Source: JAKALX01 sp964508715 (GTDB taxonomy: Bacteria; Chloroflexota; Dehalococcoidia; Tepidiformales; Tepidiformaceae). Taken from it: a stretch of 64,000 bases of DNA. Position numbers and translations under genes: made by a program. This document shows, one piece after another, positions 25,626-34,386 of this stretch. How positions within the stretch are numbered: position 1 is the first letter of the stretch; each line of letters opens with the position of its first letter. Location: contig CAZDUX010000001.1 of the NCBI GenBank assembly GCA_964508715.1, forward strand, positions 62,001-126,000, written 5' to 3'. The notes under the pieces are model-generated. The model worked only from the letters and a program-made list of their open reading frames with translations. It ran no database searches and had not been told where the DNA came from.

Positions 25626-26735
25626 CTAGATCTCGAGCATTGCGGCGACGCGCTCGCGGTGGAAGTCGCCATCGCCCCAGAACAGTTCTGCCCGCTTCTG
25701 GCGGCGGAAGAAGAGCTGGATGATGTAGTCCTTGGTGAAGCCGATACCGCCGTGGATCTGCTGGCCATGGGCCACCACGCGGCGGCTGGCATCGCTGCAC
25801 CACGCCTTTGCCATGGCCGTATCCATGTCGGCCGATTCCTCGTTTTCGCTGGTTGCCCAGGCCGCCTTGTACATGATGAAACGCATGCCATCGACGTCGG
25901 TCACCATGTCGGCGGCCTTGTGCTGGATGGCCTGGAACGAGCCGATCGGCCGGCCGAACTGGACACGCTCTTTGGCGTAGTTCACCGAGATTTCGAAGTC
26001 GCGCTGGGCGAGACCCACGAGGTAGGCGCATTCGAGCACCGTCGCCATGTTGCGGAGGCGCTTGCCTGTCGCGGCATCCATGTTGACGACGTCATCGGCA
26101 GCGACCTTTACATCCTTGAACACCACCTCGGCCTGCTTGTCGGAGGCGATGGTCTTGAGGACGGTGACGCTGATGCCGGCCTGGTCGCGCGGGACGATGA
26201 AGACCGCGAGCGAGCCATCGGGCTTCTGAGCCTCGACGTGCAGGTAGTCGGCGACGTTCGCGTCCGGCACGAAAAGCTTCGTGCCGTTGAGGACGAAACC
26301 GGCGCCATCAGCGGCCGCCTTCATCTCGATGCCCTCATGATCCCAGCGGCCGCTCGGTTCGGTGATGGCGTAGGTGTGAATGGCGCTGCCATCGGCGATG
26401 CCGGGCAGGTACTTCTGCTTCTGGGCATCGCTGCCGGCGACGATGAGTTCTGCCGTGCAGACCGCGTTCGGGATGAACGGGCCGGGTACGAGAGCGCGGC
26501 CGAACTCCTCGACGAGGACGGCCAGGTCGAGGAAGGAGAATCCGGCGCCACCCTGGGCTTCGGGGATCATGAGCCCCTGCCAGCCGAGGTCGGCCATCTT
26601 CTTCCAGAGTGCGGGGCTGTAGCCCTTCTCATCCTCTTCCATCGCGCGGACGTGCTCTTCCGGGCACTCCTTCTCGAGGAATTCGCGGGCCGAGTTCTTC
26701 AATAGTTCCTGTTCTTCGCTGAGGCCGAGATCCAT
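25626..26735 (-). CDS. acyl-CoA dehydrogenase
   Basis: 369 residues, FAD enzyme that introduces the alpha-beta double bond into acyl-CoA. N-terminal helical domain (MDLGLSEEQELLKNSAREFL), middle beta domain with YAITEPSGRWD and the flavin-contact strands, and C-terminal domain with RVQFGRPIGSFQAIQHKAADM and HGGIGFTKDYIIQLFFRRQK. The shorter form resembles actinobacterial FadE-type subunits of steroid or branched-chain catabolism, some of which work as heterodimers. The usual catalytic Glu cannot be assigned with confidence. Monocistronic with a strong terminator. Confidence 0.93.
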   Translation of the reverse strand: MDLGLSEEQELLKNSAREFLEKECPEEHVRAMEEDEKGYSPALWKKMADLGWQGLMIPEAQGGAGFSFLDLAVLVEEFGRALVPGPFIPNAVCTAELIVAGSDAQKQKYLPGIADGSAIHTYAITEPSGRWDHEGIEMKAAADGAGFVLNGTKLFVPDANVADYLHVEAQKPDGSLAVFIVPRDQAGISVTVLKTIASDKQAEVVFKDVKVAADDVVNMDAATGKRLRNMATVLECAYLVGLAQRDFEISVNYAKERVQFGRPIGSFQAIQHKAADMVTDVDGMRFIMYKAAWATSENEESADMDTAMAKAWCSDASRRVVAHGQQIHGGIGFTKDYIIQLFFRRQKRAELFWGDGDFHRERVAAMLEI

Positions 26736-26878
26736 GCGGCGTTTCCCTTTCTTAATGGCGTTAGGCGCATCGGGACAGGGACGCCCCTGGATGCGACTAC
26801 AACCCTGTCTGCGGGCGGGATTCTATCACGGTGTTTCGGAGCACGCGAACATGTGGACTGGAATTGCGACGAAGTGGT

Positions 26879-27382
26879 TCAACTTCCGGACTCGCCGGGT
26901 CCGCCAGCGGGCCAGAGGTGCTCGTGTGGCTCAGCGTCGACACTCACCGTGTGCTGCCCCGGGAGTTGCGCCAGATCGAACATCGCCTCGGCGAGAGTCC
27001 TTACCGCCGAGGGAGCATCGGGTGCGCTGCCGGTAGCCTGTGCCACCCATGTCGAGCGGAGGTCTGCCTCGAGGCGCATCCTCTTCAGAGGAGCAGCGGT
27101 TGGCGGCCACGATGGGAGCTGCTGAACCTCGACCGTAACATGAAGGGTGCCCGGCGATGCCCCCGGACTGACGCGGACCTGGCCATCCGCGCCGCCGAGG
27201 GTGAGTGCGAAGGCGCCTATCAGCGCCGCTTCGAGCCGGGGAACCGTGACGAGCGCGCGATATGCCGCGTTCGAGAGCACCACGTAATCGCTGTGCTGCG
27301 CTGAAACCCCCTCAACGGGTAGCTCGGCGTCCCGGCGTAATGGGATAGCCGCAGCGGCAGGAATGGCAGGTTCGACGCGCAT
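26879..27382 (-). CDS. hypothetical protein, weak Asp23-like pattern
   Basis: 167 residues, ATG at 27382 behind GAGGTG. Residue use is balanced (A, V, L, E, D), unlike the antisense frames, which are Arg/Ser/Cys rich; this supports coding. A core such as VVLSNAAYRALVTVPRLEAALIGAF followed by LHVTVEVQ and a second helix vaguely recalls Asp23/Gls24 envelope proteins, but the match is too weak to name. No signal peptide or membrane segment. Separate unit upstream of the acyl-CoA dehydrogenase. Confidence 0.5.
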   Translation of the reverse strand: MRVEPAIPAAAAIPLRRDAELPVEGVSAQHSDYVVLSNAAYRALVTVPRLEAALIGAFALTLGGADGQVRVSPGASPGTLHVTVEVQQLPSWPPTAAPLKRMRLEADLRSTWVAQATGSAPDAPSAVRTLAEAMFDLAQLPGQHTVSVDAEPHEHLWPAGGPGESGS

Positions 27383-27537
27383 GGGAAAGCGGGCACCTCG
27401 CTATACGAAGGGTGTCGGCCGAAGCCCTTAGGGGAGTGGATGGACAGGAGGGGTAGATGCGGGAAACAGCGGTGGCATGTGGGTGGCGGGATGCGGCGAG
27501 AACAATTTACTCGGCGCGAACGTTTTACAAGACAGCG

Positions 27538-27566
27538 TTGACACCCTTTCGCGTCCGGAGCAGATT
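27538..27566 (+). promoter_or_regulatory. possible promoter of the LuxR-protease operon
   Basis: TTGACA (27538-27543), 17-base spacer, CAGATT (27561-27566). The -35 is perfect and the -10 weak, as in activator-dependent promoters. Two TTTAC motifs (27507-27511 and 27523-27528 region) lie just upstream. Confidence 0.35.
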
Positions 27567-27617
27567 ACGGCTTCCATCGCGTGATTCGCTTGGCCCCTGG
27601 ACTGCGGAGGGAAAGAG

Positions 27618-27821
27618 ATGATGGAAGGGATCGACGGGCTGAGCCCGAAGCACCGGGAGATCATGGAGTTGGTGGTGAAGGGGCTCAAGACCAACGCCAT
27701 CGCGTCGAGACTGGGCTGCAGCCCCGAGACGGTGAAGGATCACCTTTCGGAAATCTACCGCCGATTGCATGTCAGCGGGCGAGTGGAGGCGGTGGTCGTG
27801 TGGCTCAAGGAGGCCCGGTAA
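27618..27821 (+). CDS. stand-alone LuxR/GerE helix-turn-helix regulator
   Basis: 67 residues, only the GerE DNA-binding domain: LSPKHREIMELVVKGLKTNAIASRLGCSPETVKDHLSEIYRRLHV is the complete four-helix unit. There is no receiver or ligand domain. Strong ribosome site GGAGGGAAAGAG; a second ATG at 27621 is equally placed. Followed at 109 bases by a secreted protease gene in the same direction, so it probably regulates this operon, much as small GerE proteins do in sporulation or development. Similar in plan to the interrupted gene at 44031-45354. Confidence 0.88.
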   Translation: MMEGIDGLSPKHREIMELVVKGLKTNAIASRLGCSPETVKDHLSEIYRRLHVSGRVEAVVVWLKEAR

Positions 27822-27929
27822 ACATTGCGGAGCGCCCGGCATCCCTCGGTCGGGGGACCCCATAAGAGGTGACTGGCGCAGGCTGCCTTCCAAGGTTGAA
27901 GCTCCGCGTGAGCCAAGGAGGTGACGGCC

Positions 27930-28643
27930 ATGAAGAAGCTCATGCGGGGATCGTTGGGTTTCGCGCTTATCGCCTCGGCGCTGTTGATTGGGTGGATGAC
28001 AGTGCCGGGAGCTGCCGAGGCGAACCATGGATTCGACAATGAGTACTGGAACTCGTGCGGCCCTTACGGTTGCATTGGCTGGAAGCAGTGGGCGGTGACG
28101 CCGTATTCCAGCCTGGGCACCGCCCACATGGACAACGGCGGCACGTACTGCGGCACGTCGCTCGACACATCGTGGGCCAATGCAATCGTCTACTGGAACG
28201 GTGCATCGACGGCGGCGTCGTTCACCTTTCCTCGGAGTGATTGTACTCCAGTAAGCTTCCCGTCGGTTCGCGTAGTTCCGTACTCGACCTACAACTCCGG
28301 AGTGAGCTGGTGGGGGACCGTCTACAACTACGATCGAGATCCTTCCTCAGGGACCTGGTACACGTGCTGGTACGGGTGTAACAGGGGGGAAAGCGGAACG
28401 TATTCCGCCCAATACGGCTATGACCTGTCCGAGGTGTATTTCAACACCTACTACTCGCCGAGCCCTGGGTGGGAATGGGTTGCTCGACACGAAATCGGCC
28501 ACGTGGTGGGACTAGACGACCACCATTTGAATCCCTACGGGTGCAACTCGTCGTACTACGGCCTCATGGACGACGCAGGGTGCGATACGAACCAACTGAC
28601 GGCAAACGAGAAATCGGGGGTGAATCATGTCAATGGCAGGTAG
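27930..28643 (+). CDS. secreted matrixin-like zinc metalloprotease, Trp/Tyr/Cys rich
   Basis: 237 residues from ATG 27930; AGGAGGTGA stands six bases in front, and the GTG at 27921 lies inside it. Signal peptide (MKKLMRGSLGFALIASALLIGWMTVPGAAEA) ending near AEA. The mature part is rich in Trp, Tyr and Cys, with likely disulfides. The zinc motif is ARHEIGHVVGLDDHH (HExxHxxGxxD), and GLMDD lies about 20 residues on as the Met-turn. Extracellular protease of the metzincin type. The stop overlaps the next gene by 17 bases. Confidence 0.87.
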   Translation: MKKLMRGSLGFALIASALLIGWMTVPGAAEANHGFDNEYWNSCGPYGCIGWKQWAVTPYSSLGTAHMDNGGTYCGTSLDTSWANAIVYWNGASTAASFTFPRSDCTPVSFPSVRVVPYSTYNSGVSWWGTVYNYDRDPSSGTWYTCWYGCNRGESGTYSAQYGYDLSEVYFNTYYSPSPGWEWVARHEIGHVVGLDDHHLNPYGCNSSYYGLMDDAGCDTNQLTANEKSGVNHVNGR

Positions 28644-29256
28644 GCGACTGGCAGGAACTCAGATCGTTCTCATCTTGCTCGCGGTAGGGGTTGCCCTCGT
28701 CATCGGGCGGGCATTTGGCGCGGCGGCTCCGGATCCAACACCAGCAATCGGTGAGCTTCGACCAGCGCCGAACATGCAGGTTGCGCCAGCGGCCCGCTGG
28801 GTGGATCTTGCGGACATGGTAAAGGACGCTGACGCAGTTGGGCTCATCGAAGTTACCAACTCCGTTCCGGTGAAGGACTCACAGAGAACCGACAGCCTCA
28901 CGGGCTTGGCGATCGCGTCCGGCCACGCAGACGTCGAGGCACGAGTGCTTTCCACCTTCAAGGGCGATGCTTCGCAGCTCAACCGCTTCGCTTTCGACGC
29001 CTTCTTCCAGCCAGGTTCAGATGAGCTCGCGATTCCGGGCGTCATTCCGCCTCTGGAGTCCGGTGCAACGTACGTGGTGTTCATCAAGGACGGGCGACTC
29101 ATGTACCCTGGCGGTACATACCGCCTCGCCAACGGACGAATATGGTATGTTGGCGAGTGGGTCTCGGCCGATACGCGTCAGTACCCGATGGGATTGAGCG
29201 GGTTGACGCCCAAGGAAGCGCAGTCGCAAATCCTCCAACTTCGAGGGACGAAGTGA
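28627..29256 (+). CDS. membrane-anchored extracytoplasmic protein of protease operon
   Basis: 209 residues. N-terminal hydrophobic anchor (IVLILLAVGVALVIGRAFGAAA), then a globular domain opening WVDLADMVKDADAVGLIEVTN and closing LESGATYVVFIKDGRLMYPGG. This pattern (a surface domain noting a rate or supply with a VVFI strand) recurs next to secreted proteases, but I know no family name for it. Overlaps the protease gene by 17 bases and the next gene by 4, so all are cotranslated. An in-frame ATG at 28633 is the alternative start. Confidence 0.72.
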   Translation: MSMAGRRLAGTQIVLILLAVGVALVIGRAFGAAAPDPTPAIGELRPAPNMQVAPAARWVDLADMVKDADAVGLIEVTNSVPVKDSQRTDSLTGLAIASGHADVEARVLSTFKGDASQLNRFAFDAFFQPGSDELAIPGVIPPLESGATYVVFIKDGRLMYPGGTYRLANGRIWYVGEWVSADTRQYPMGLSGLTPKEAQSQILQLRGTK

Positions 29257-29894
29257 GTGGGCTACGAAAACTCCTCGGTCTCACGGCTATTGCAGGGGTG
29301 CTGCTGTACGGCTCGCTCGAAGCGGACCCCCCTGCAGTCCATGCGCAGGGCGCGAGTCCGACAAGCGCATCGCCCACGGCCACGCCGACACCTATCGTCG
29401 TTGCTCCGGACGCTGTTGCCGTAGAGGTGTCAGCACCTTCTGGCACGGGAGTGGGCACGCCGATCGCAGGTCAGCTGCGGTCTACCGTCACCTGGCGCTG
29501 GGCTGGCGGAGCTGGCGTGGATTTCGAGGTTGAGCGTGCGACGCCCTTGTCCGGAGAACCGGCTTCGTACTCATCTGTGGGCACGGTCGGGTACGCATCG
29601 AAGTCGCCAGCCGGGACCTTTGTCTTTGAGGAGCCGTACCCAGCCGGCGCTGTTAGGGTTTGTTATCGGGTTCGCGCGCATGCGAGCAATAACAACGGGC
29701 CTTTCAGCAACGAAGCGTGCAGTCAGCAAGTTCCGACCTCCGGTGGCCAAGCCGCCACGCCGGCACCGCCGACAGTGGGCAGCGGCGGGGGCCGCGAACG
29801 GAGCGGTTTTGTGAATCAATTGTTCGCGGTATTGGGGGCTTCCGCGCTACTCGTCTCGGCAGGGTTCGCGCTCCGTTCCCGCCTCACGGCCTAG
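29253..29894 (+). CDS. surface protein with signal peptide, FN3-like domain and C-terminal anchor
   Basis: 213 residues from GTG 29253, which overlaps the previous stop as GTGA behind GAGGGACG. The N-terminal signal (LLGLTAIAGVLLYGSLEADPPAVHA) is followed by a Pro/Thr/Ser spacer and a beta-rich domain that reads like fibronectin type III (STVTWRWAG...VCYRVRAHASNNNGPFSN). The C-terminal segment FAVLGASALLVSAGFALRSRL is a membrane anchor with basic end, resembling wall-protein sorting tails without an LPXTG motif. Last gene of the LuxR-protease operon. Confidence 0.72.
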   Translation: MSGLRKLLGLTAIAGVLLYGSLEADPPAVHAQGASPTSASPTATPTPIVVAPDAVAVEVSAPSGTGVGTPIAGQLRSTVTWRWAGGAGVDFEVERATPLSGEPASYSSVGTVGYASKSPAGTFVFEEPYPAGAVRVCYRVRAHASNNNGPFSNEACSQQVPTSGGQAATPAPPTVGSGGGRERSGFVNQLFAVLGASALLVSAGFALRSRLTA

Positions 29895-29925
29895 CGGCAG
29901 GGGCTGAACCTGGGACCGGGTCTCC

Positions 29926-31116
29926 TTACCGCGTCCGCTGGACGAACCGGCCGATGCGCTCCAGCGCGCGCTCGATGTCTTCGTAGGCGCTGGCGTAGCA
30001 GGCGCGGACGTGGCCTTCGCCGCATGAGCCGAAGGCGCTGCCGGGGATGACCGCGACGCGCTCTTCGGCCAGGAGGCGCTCGCTGAAGCCCACGCTGTCG
30101 AGGCCCGTGACGCTGATGTCGGGGAAGGCGTAGAACGCGCCGCGCGGTTCGAACGTCGGCAGGCCGATGGCGCGGAAGCCGTCGACGATGAGACGGCGGC
30201 GGCGGTTGTATTCGGCCACCATCTCGGCGATGAAGCCCTCGCCTTCGTCGATGGCGGCGATGCCGGCATACTGCGCGGCCGTGGGAGCCGACATCATTAC
30301 GTACTGGTGCACCTTCATCACGGCTTCGGCGAGTGGGCCGGGGGCGGCGACGAAGCCCAGCCGCCAGCCGGTCATCGCGTACGCCTTGCTGAACCCGCCG
30401 AGGAGCACCGTGCGTTCGTGCATACCGTCGAGCGAGGAGAAGCAGGTGTGCGTGCCCTCATAGGTCATGCGGTCGTAGAGTTCGTCGCTGATGACTGCGA
30501 GGTCGTGGCGAGCGGCGACTTCGCCGATGGCCGCCAGGTCTTCACGGCCCATCGTCGCGCCCGTGGGGTTCGATGGGTAGCCCAGGAGGATGGCCTTCGT
30601 GCGGGGTGTAATCGCAGCCTCGACATCCCCGGCGAGCAGGCGGAAATCGTTGGCGGCGTACGTGGGAACGGGGACGAACGAGCCACCGGCCATCAGCGTC
30701 GCCGGCATGTATGCGACATAACACGGATCTGCGCAGAGGACCTCGTCGCCGGGGTCGAGGAGGGCGCGGAGGGCGATGTCGAACGCCTCGCTTGCGCCGC
30801 TGGTGACAATAATCTCGTTCTTCGGGCTGTAGCGGACCCCGTAGAGGCGGTAGAGATGGTCGGAGATGCGCTCGCGGAGCTCGGGCAGGCCGTAGTTCGA
30901 GGTGTAGTGCGTATCGCCGCGCTGGATGCTCTCGACAGCGGCCTGCCGGATGGGTACAGGAGTCACATAATCCGGCTCGCCCACGCCGAGAGAGATGACA
31001 TCCTCAATCGTGCTCAACAGGTCGAAGAATTTGCGGATACCGCTCGGGGGCACCGCCTGCATCCGGCGCGAGATGAATCGCGAGGAATCACGCGTCGAAA
31101 GCGAAGTGAGAGTCAT
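29926..31116 (-). CDS. class I/II pyridoxal-phosphate aminotransferase
   Basis: 396 residues. The PLP lysine is in GGFSKAYAMTGWRLGF; substrate Arg is near the C-terminus (GHVRACYA). The fold-type I landmarks YTSNYGLPELRERI, VTSGASEAFDIALRALLDPGDEVL, YPSNPTGA and ISDELYDRMTY are all kept. Resembles the aspartate/alanine aminotransferase Igamma group; the amino donor is not decided. ATG 31116 follows AGGAGCAGG; an upstream in-frame ATG at 31155 has none. Divergent from the amidase gene. Confidence 0.93.
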   Translation of the reverse strand: MTLTSLSTRDSSRFISRRMQAVPPSGIRKFFDLLSTIEDVISLGVGEPDYVTPVPIRQAAVESIQRGDTHYTSNYGLPELRERISDHLYRLYGVRYSPKNEIIVTSGASEAFDIALRALLDPGDEVLCADPCYVAYMPATLMAGGSFVPVPTYAANDFRLLAGDVEAAITPRTKAILLGYPSNPTGATMGREDLAAIGEVAARHDLAVISDELYDRMTYEGTHTCFSSLDGMHERTVLLGGFSKAYAMTGWRLGFVAAPGPLAEAVMKVHQYVMMSAPTAAQYAGIAAIDEGEGFIAEMVAEYNRRRRLIVDGFRAIGLPTFEPRGAFYAFPDISVTGLDSVGFSERLLAEERVAVIPGSAFGSCGEGHVRACYASAYEDIERALERIGRFVQRTR

Positions 31117-31418
31117 GACCTGCTCCTGTTCTCCCGCCAGGCGCCCGGTCTGCATTCACAGAAAGACCGCCCGGAGGCGGCCGATATGTTGGATACAGAC
31201 GTTTACTGCGACCGCCAGCCTACCCGCGCGCATGCGCCGCGGCCGCCGCAGCGGCTGCAGTGAGCGTATCGAGAAAGGCGGTTCGCAGAGCCATCTCTCT
31301 AACAATGTCGAGCGCCGCGGATAGGGTCAATAGAGGGAGCCCGCAAATCAGCCGTCGGTACATGGCCTGAACCGCTAGAATCCCTGGACGTGACCGATTC
31401 GCAAGAGGATGGGCTGGC
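31117..31418. other. divergent intergenic region, candidate promoter only
   Basis: 302 bases between the aminotransferase (minus) and the amidase (plus). TAGAAT at 31376-31381 could be a -10 for the amidase; no good -35 was found. A 66-codon minus-strand frame ending in poly-Ala looks spurious. Nothing else recognised. Confidence 0.4.
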
Positions 31419-32879
31419 ATGGATGACCTGACTGAACTGACTATCGCGGAGGCGGCGGCCGCACTCGAGCATCGCCGTATCTCGGCCTCGGAACTGACAG
31501 AGGCCTACCTCGCGCGCATCAGCCGCTTGCAACCGATGGTGAATGCCTACATCACGGTGACGGCCGGCCGCGCCCGAGAAGATGCGAATCGGGCCGATGC
31601 CGACATCGCTGGCGGCGGGTATCGCGGCCCTCTGCATGGGATACCGATCGGGCTGAAAGACCTCTACGACACCGCCGGTATTCTGACCACCGCAGGCTCG
31701 AAGATCCTCGCCAGCAACGTTCCGGCCGAGGACTGCACGGTGGCACGGAAGCTTCGTGAGTCCGGCTCGGTGCTGCTTGGCAAGACTCTTACCCATGAGT
31801 TCGCATGGGGGGCGACGAGCAACAACCCCCACTACGGCCCGTGCCGAAACCCGTGGGACACCGACCGCGTTCCGGGTGGTTCGAGTGGTGGTTCGGGTGC
31901 CGCGATTGTCGCGGGCATGGCCGCCGGAACACTCGGAACCGACACCGGTGGCAGCATTCGCATACCCGCGGCGATGTGTGGCTGTGTTGGGTTCAAGCCC
32001 ACCTTCGGCCGCGTCTCGAAACAGGGTGTCGCCATGATGTCGTGGGAGATGGACCACCCCGGCCCCATCACAAAGACCGTCGAAGACGCGGCGATCATGC
32101 TCCAGGCGATAGCAGGCTACGACCCGGCCGATTTCGCAACCGTCCGGACACCTGTGCCCGACTTCCGGGCCGAGATGCGTGCTGGTGTGCGTGGGCTCCG
32201 CGTTGGCGTGCCACGTGGCTACTTCTTCGACCTGCTCGACCCCGAAGTGAGGTCATCGGTTGAGGCGGCGATTGGGACGCTTCGCACGCTCGGCGCTGAG
32301 GTAATCGATGCCGACCCAGGTTTCACGCGCGAGCAGATTCACGAGGCGTGGGCGATTGTCTACGCCGAATCGCAGGAGTTCCATGGTCCGAACTTCGAGA
32401 TGCGAAAGGCCGATTTCGGAGAGGACCTGCAGGCGGTCCTCTCCATCCCCGTGCCAGACGCTCGTGGCCAGGCCGCCCGTATGCGCCTGAAGTACGTCGT
32501 AACCGAGGGTCTCCGGCGGGTACTCGATGCGGTCGACGTGCTGGTGACACCCACGTCGATGCGGACTGCGCCGATCATCGGGGAGGAGCCGGTGCTGGTG
32601 GATGGCATGCAGATCGCGGTGGGCGGTGCGCTCGCTTCGCTCACGATGCCGTTCAACGTGAGCGGCTTACCGGCCCTCGCGATGCCATGTGGGTTTGATT
32701 CGCAGGGGCTGCCGGTCAGCCTGCAGATTGTCGGTCGCCCGTTCGATGAATCGACGGTCATTCGAACGGCATGGGCGTACGAGCAGGCCACCGGCTGGCA
32801 TCGCCGCCGGCCCGAGCTGGGATCACGCCGCCGAGCGCCCAAGCAGACAGCCCAGCCGCATACGCCTGCCCGGCCCTAA
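31419..32879 (+). CDS. amidase-signature family hydrolase
   Basis: 486 residues, amidase signature enzyme with the Lys-cisSer-Ser triad: Lys in IPIGLKDLYDT, cis-Ser in PGGSSGGSGAAIVAG and nucleophilic Ser in TDTGGSIRIPA. The C-terminus keeps FNVSGLPALAMPCGFDSQGLPVSLQIVG. Related to GatA but the true gatA lies at 34668-36125 beside gatC, so this copy is probably a free amidase acting on small amides. A basic Arg/Pro tail ends the protein. Followed 30 bases on by the VOC gene. Confidence 0.92.
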   Translation: MDDLTELTIAEAAAALEHRRISASELTEAYLARISRLQPMVNAYITVTAGRAREDANRADADIAGGGYRGPLHGIPIGLKDLYDTAGILTTAGSKILASNVPAEDCTVARKLRESGSVLLGKTLTHEFAWGATSNNPHYGPCRNPWDTDRVPGGSSGGSGAAIVAGMAAGTLGTDTGGSIRIPAAMCGCVGFKPTFGRVSKQGVAMMSWEMDHPGPITKTVEDAAIMLQAIAGYDPADFATVRTPVPDFRAEMRAGVRGLRVGVPRGYFFDLLDPEVRSSVEAAIGTLRTLGAEVIDADPGFTREQIHEAWAIVYAESQEFHGPNFEMRKADFGEDLQAVLSIPVPDARGQAARMRLKYVVTEGLRRVLDAVDVLVTPTSMRTAPIIGEEPVLVDGMQIAVGGALASLTMPFNVSGLPALAMPCGFDSQGLPVSLQIVGRPFDESTVIRTAWAYEQATGWHRRRPELGSRRRAPKQTAQPHTPARP

Positions 32880-32909
32880 ACTGGGGCCGACGAGTACGAG
32901 GAGTTGAGG

Positions 32910-33317
32910 ATGCGGATTCACCTGGTGAACATCCTGGTCGAGGATCAGGAACGAGCGCTTGCGTTCTACACCGAGAAGCTGGGATTCGTTGTGAAGCAGG
33001 ACCTGCCCGTCGGCGACGATCGCTGGCTGACCGTGGTCTCGCCTGAGGACCCCGATGGCGTCGAGCTACTGCTCGAACCGAACCATGACCCGGCAGTCCC
33101 GGCACGAGAGTTCCAGCAGGCCCTCTACCAGTCGGGTCTCCCATGGACGCAGTTCGCCGTGTCCAACCTGCAGGCCGAGTACGAACGGTTGGCCGCCCGG
33201 GGCGTCCATTTCGTCATGGACCCGCAGCCCATGGGCAGCGTGATGGGTGCGGTGATAGATGACACGGTGGGGAACCTGATCATGCTCGTGGAGACGGGCG
33301 AAGTGGCTCGAGGCTAA
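32910..33317 (+). CDS. VOC (glyoxalase/dioxygenase) superfamily protein
   Basis: 135 residues, one pair of beta-alpha-beta-beta-beta modules: HLVNILVEDQERALAFYTEKLGFVV and WTQFAVSNLQAEYERLAARGVHFV. Metal-ligand candidates are the His of the first strand and the Glu of VELLLEP. Small single-domain VOC proteins include glyoxalase I, fosfomycin-resistance and dioxygenase-like enzymes; I cannot choose. ATG at 32910 follows GAGGAGTTGAGG; the upstream TTG at 32904 lies inside the ribosome site. Cotranscribed with the amidase. Confidence 0.87.
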   Translation: MRIHLVNILVEDQERALAFYTEKLGFVVKQDLPVGDDRWLTVVSPEDPDGVELLLEPNHDPAVPAREFQQALYQSGLPWTQFAVSNLQAEYERLAARGVHFVMDPQPMGSVMGAVIDDTVGNLIMLVETGEVARG

Positions 33318-33400
33318 TCAGTCGATTTACGTTTACCACGTTGACGCCCCGACACGGGGTGTAGAACGTCCCCATTTCGCGAGAGTGCGCCCATCTCGCG

Positions 33401-34108
33401 ATGCGGGGGCGTGAAGCGTCTAGTTCAGCTCGTACTCCTCCCGGCGTTGTCAGCCTCGCAGTGCTATCGCTCATGGTTGCACTGGTCGTAGCGTGTGACA
33501 GTGAGGATCGTCGTCCGACGCCGACTGCGCCGGGACCTGCGACGACCGCTTCGTCGCCGACGCTGGCCGCAGCTCCGACTTCCCAGCCTCTTGCGTCCCC
33601 TGCCGCGGGTCTCCCCGTGGCTCTTACGGCGATCATCAACATCATTCTCCACGGCGATGCAGAGGCACTGACTGCCGATACCGTCCCGGTCCCCACGGAA
33701 CGCGTTACGGAAGGGCCGCCGATGGTGCTATTCGTGCAGTGCCCGAGCGAGGTGCAGCCCGGCACGTTGATCCCAACGATTCGCGCCACTGCGTGCTCGG
33801 TCCTATGGCCGGGCCCCGGCGAGGGTGACCTGGAGGGCACGATCCGATGGTTCTCCCGTTCGACGCGCACCCTGGTTGCCGTGTACGAGGAGAACGAAAC
33901 GCGGCCCATACAGGACTGGGTTCCGCGGGGATCTCACGTTGTCGTCGTATGGACGGCAACGACCGAGATGGCGTCGCGCGGTAGTGCCTTCCATGTGAAA
34001 GACGGCAAGATCGTCGGGATACGTTTCGGGTGCTCGCACAAGCCCGAGGACTATCTCCGGGGCATCGACAAATCGCGAATCCTCATTGGCCCTCTGCCGT
34101 ACAACTGA
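33401..34108 (+). CDS. lipoprotein, unknown function
   Basis: 235 residues. A short signal peptide ends in a lipobox, LMVALVVACDSED. A Pro/Thr/Ala disordered spacer follows, then a domain with CPSEVQPGTLIP, TVRWFSRSTRTLVAVYEEN-like beta strands and a final FHVKDGKIVGIRFGC. The last part resembles the end of SnoaL-like proteins, but this is weak. ATG at 33401 has no clear ribosome site and the true start may be internal. Gene lies alone before the toxin-antitoxin pair. Confidence 0.65.
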   Translation: MRGREASSSARTPPGVVSLAVLSLMVALVVACDSEDRRPTPTAPGPATTASSPTLAAAPTSQPLASPAAGLPVALTAIINIILHGDAEALTADTVPVPTERVTEGPPMVLFVQCPSEVQPGTLIPTIRATACSVLWPGPGEGDLEGTIRWFSRSTRTLVAVYEENETRPIQDWVPRGSHVVVVWTATTEMASRGSAFHVKDGKIVGIRFGCSHKPEDYLRGIDKSRILIGPLPYN

Positions 34109-34203
34109 CAGCTGAAACTAGCCCGCTACCCGGTTCGACCAACCCATCGCCTGTGCGTCGCCCTTCAGCACGCCTGTGTACAATTAGCGTTCAGGAGGAT
34201 CCG

Positions 34204-34386
34204 ATGAGCGCAGTGAAAGAGGCGGTTCGACGCATGGCAGACGAACTGCCCGAGGATGCGACCTGGGACGACGTAATGGAGCGGGCATACGAGATGCTTC
34301 TCATTGAGAAGGGGCTCAAGGCGAGCCGCGAAGGCCGTAAGCGTCCCGATCGAGAGGTGCGAAAGCTCTTTGGTCTGACCGACTGA
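34204..34386 (+). CDS. antitoxin of a type II toxin-antitoxin pair
   Basis: 60 residues, ATG 34204 with a strong AGGAGG. Predicted helical protein, highly charged with a basic C-terminal tail (GRKRPDREVRKLFGLTD), as in ParD/RelB-like antitoxins whose tail wraps around the toxin. The toxin GTG follows directly after the antitoxin TGA, so the two are translated together. TACAAT at 34179-34184 is a possible -10. DNA-binding is probably through the N-terminal helices, by analogy only. Confidence 0.7.
   Translation: MSAVKEAVRRMADELPEDATWDDVMERAYEMLLIEKGLKASREGRKRPDREVRKLFGLTD

Noticed and set aside
31220..31420. 66-codon minus-strand frame ending in poly-Ala
   Set aside because: Overlaps the amidase start and has no ribosome site; the poly-Ala comes from a GC-rich repeat.
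31419..32879. gatA assignment for the amidase
   Set aside because: A GatA with the family-specific ends lies next to gatC at 34668-36125.
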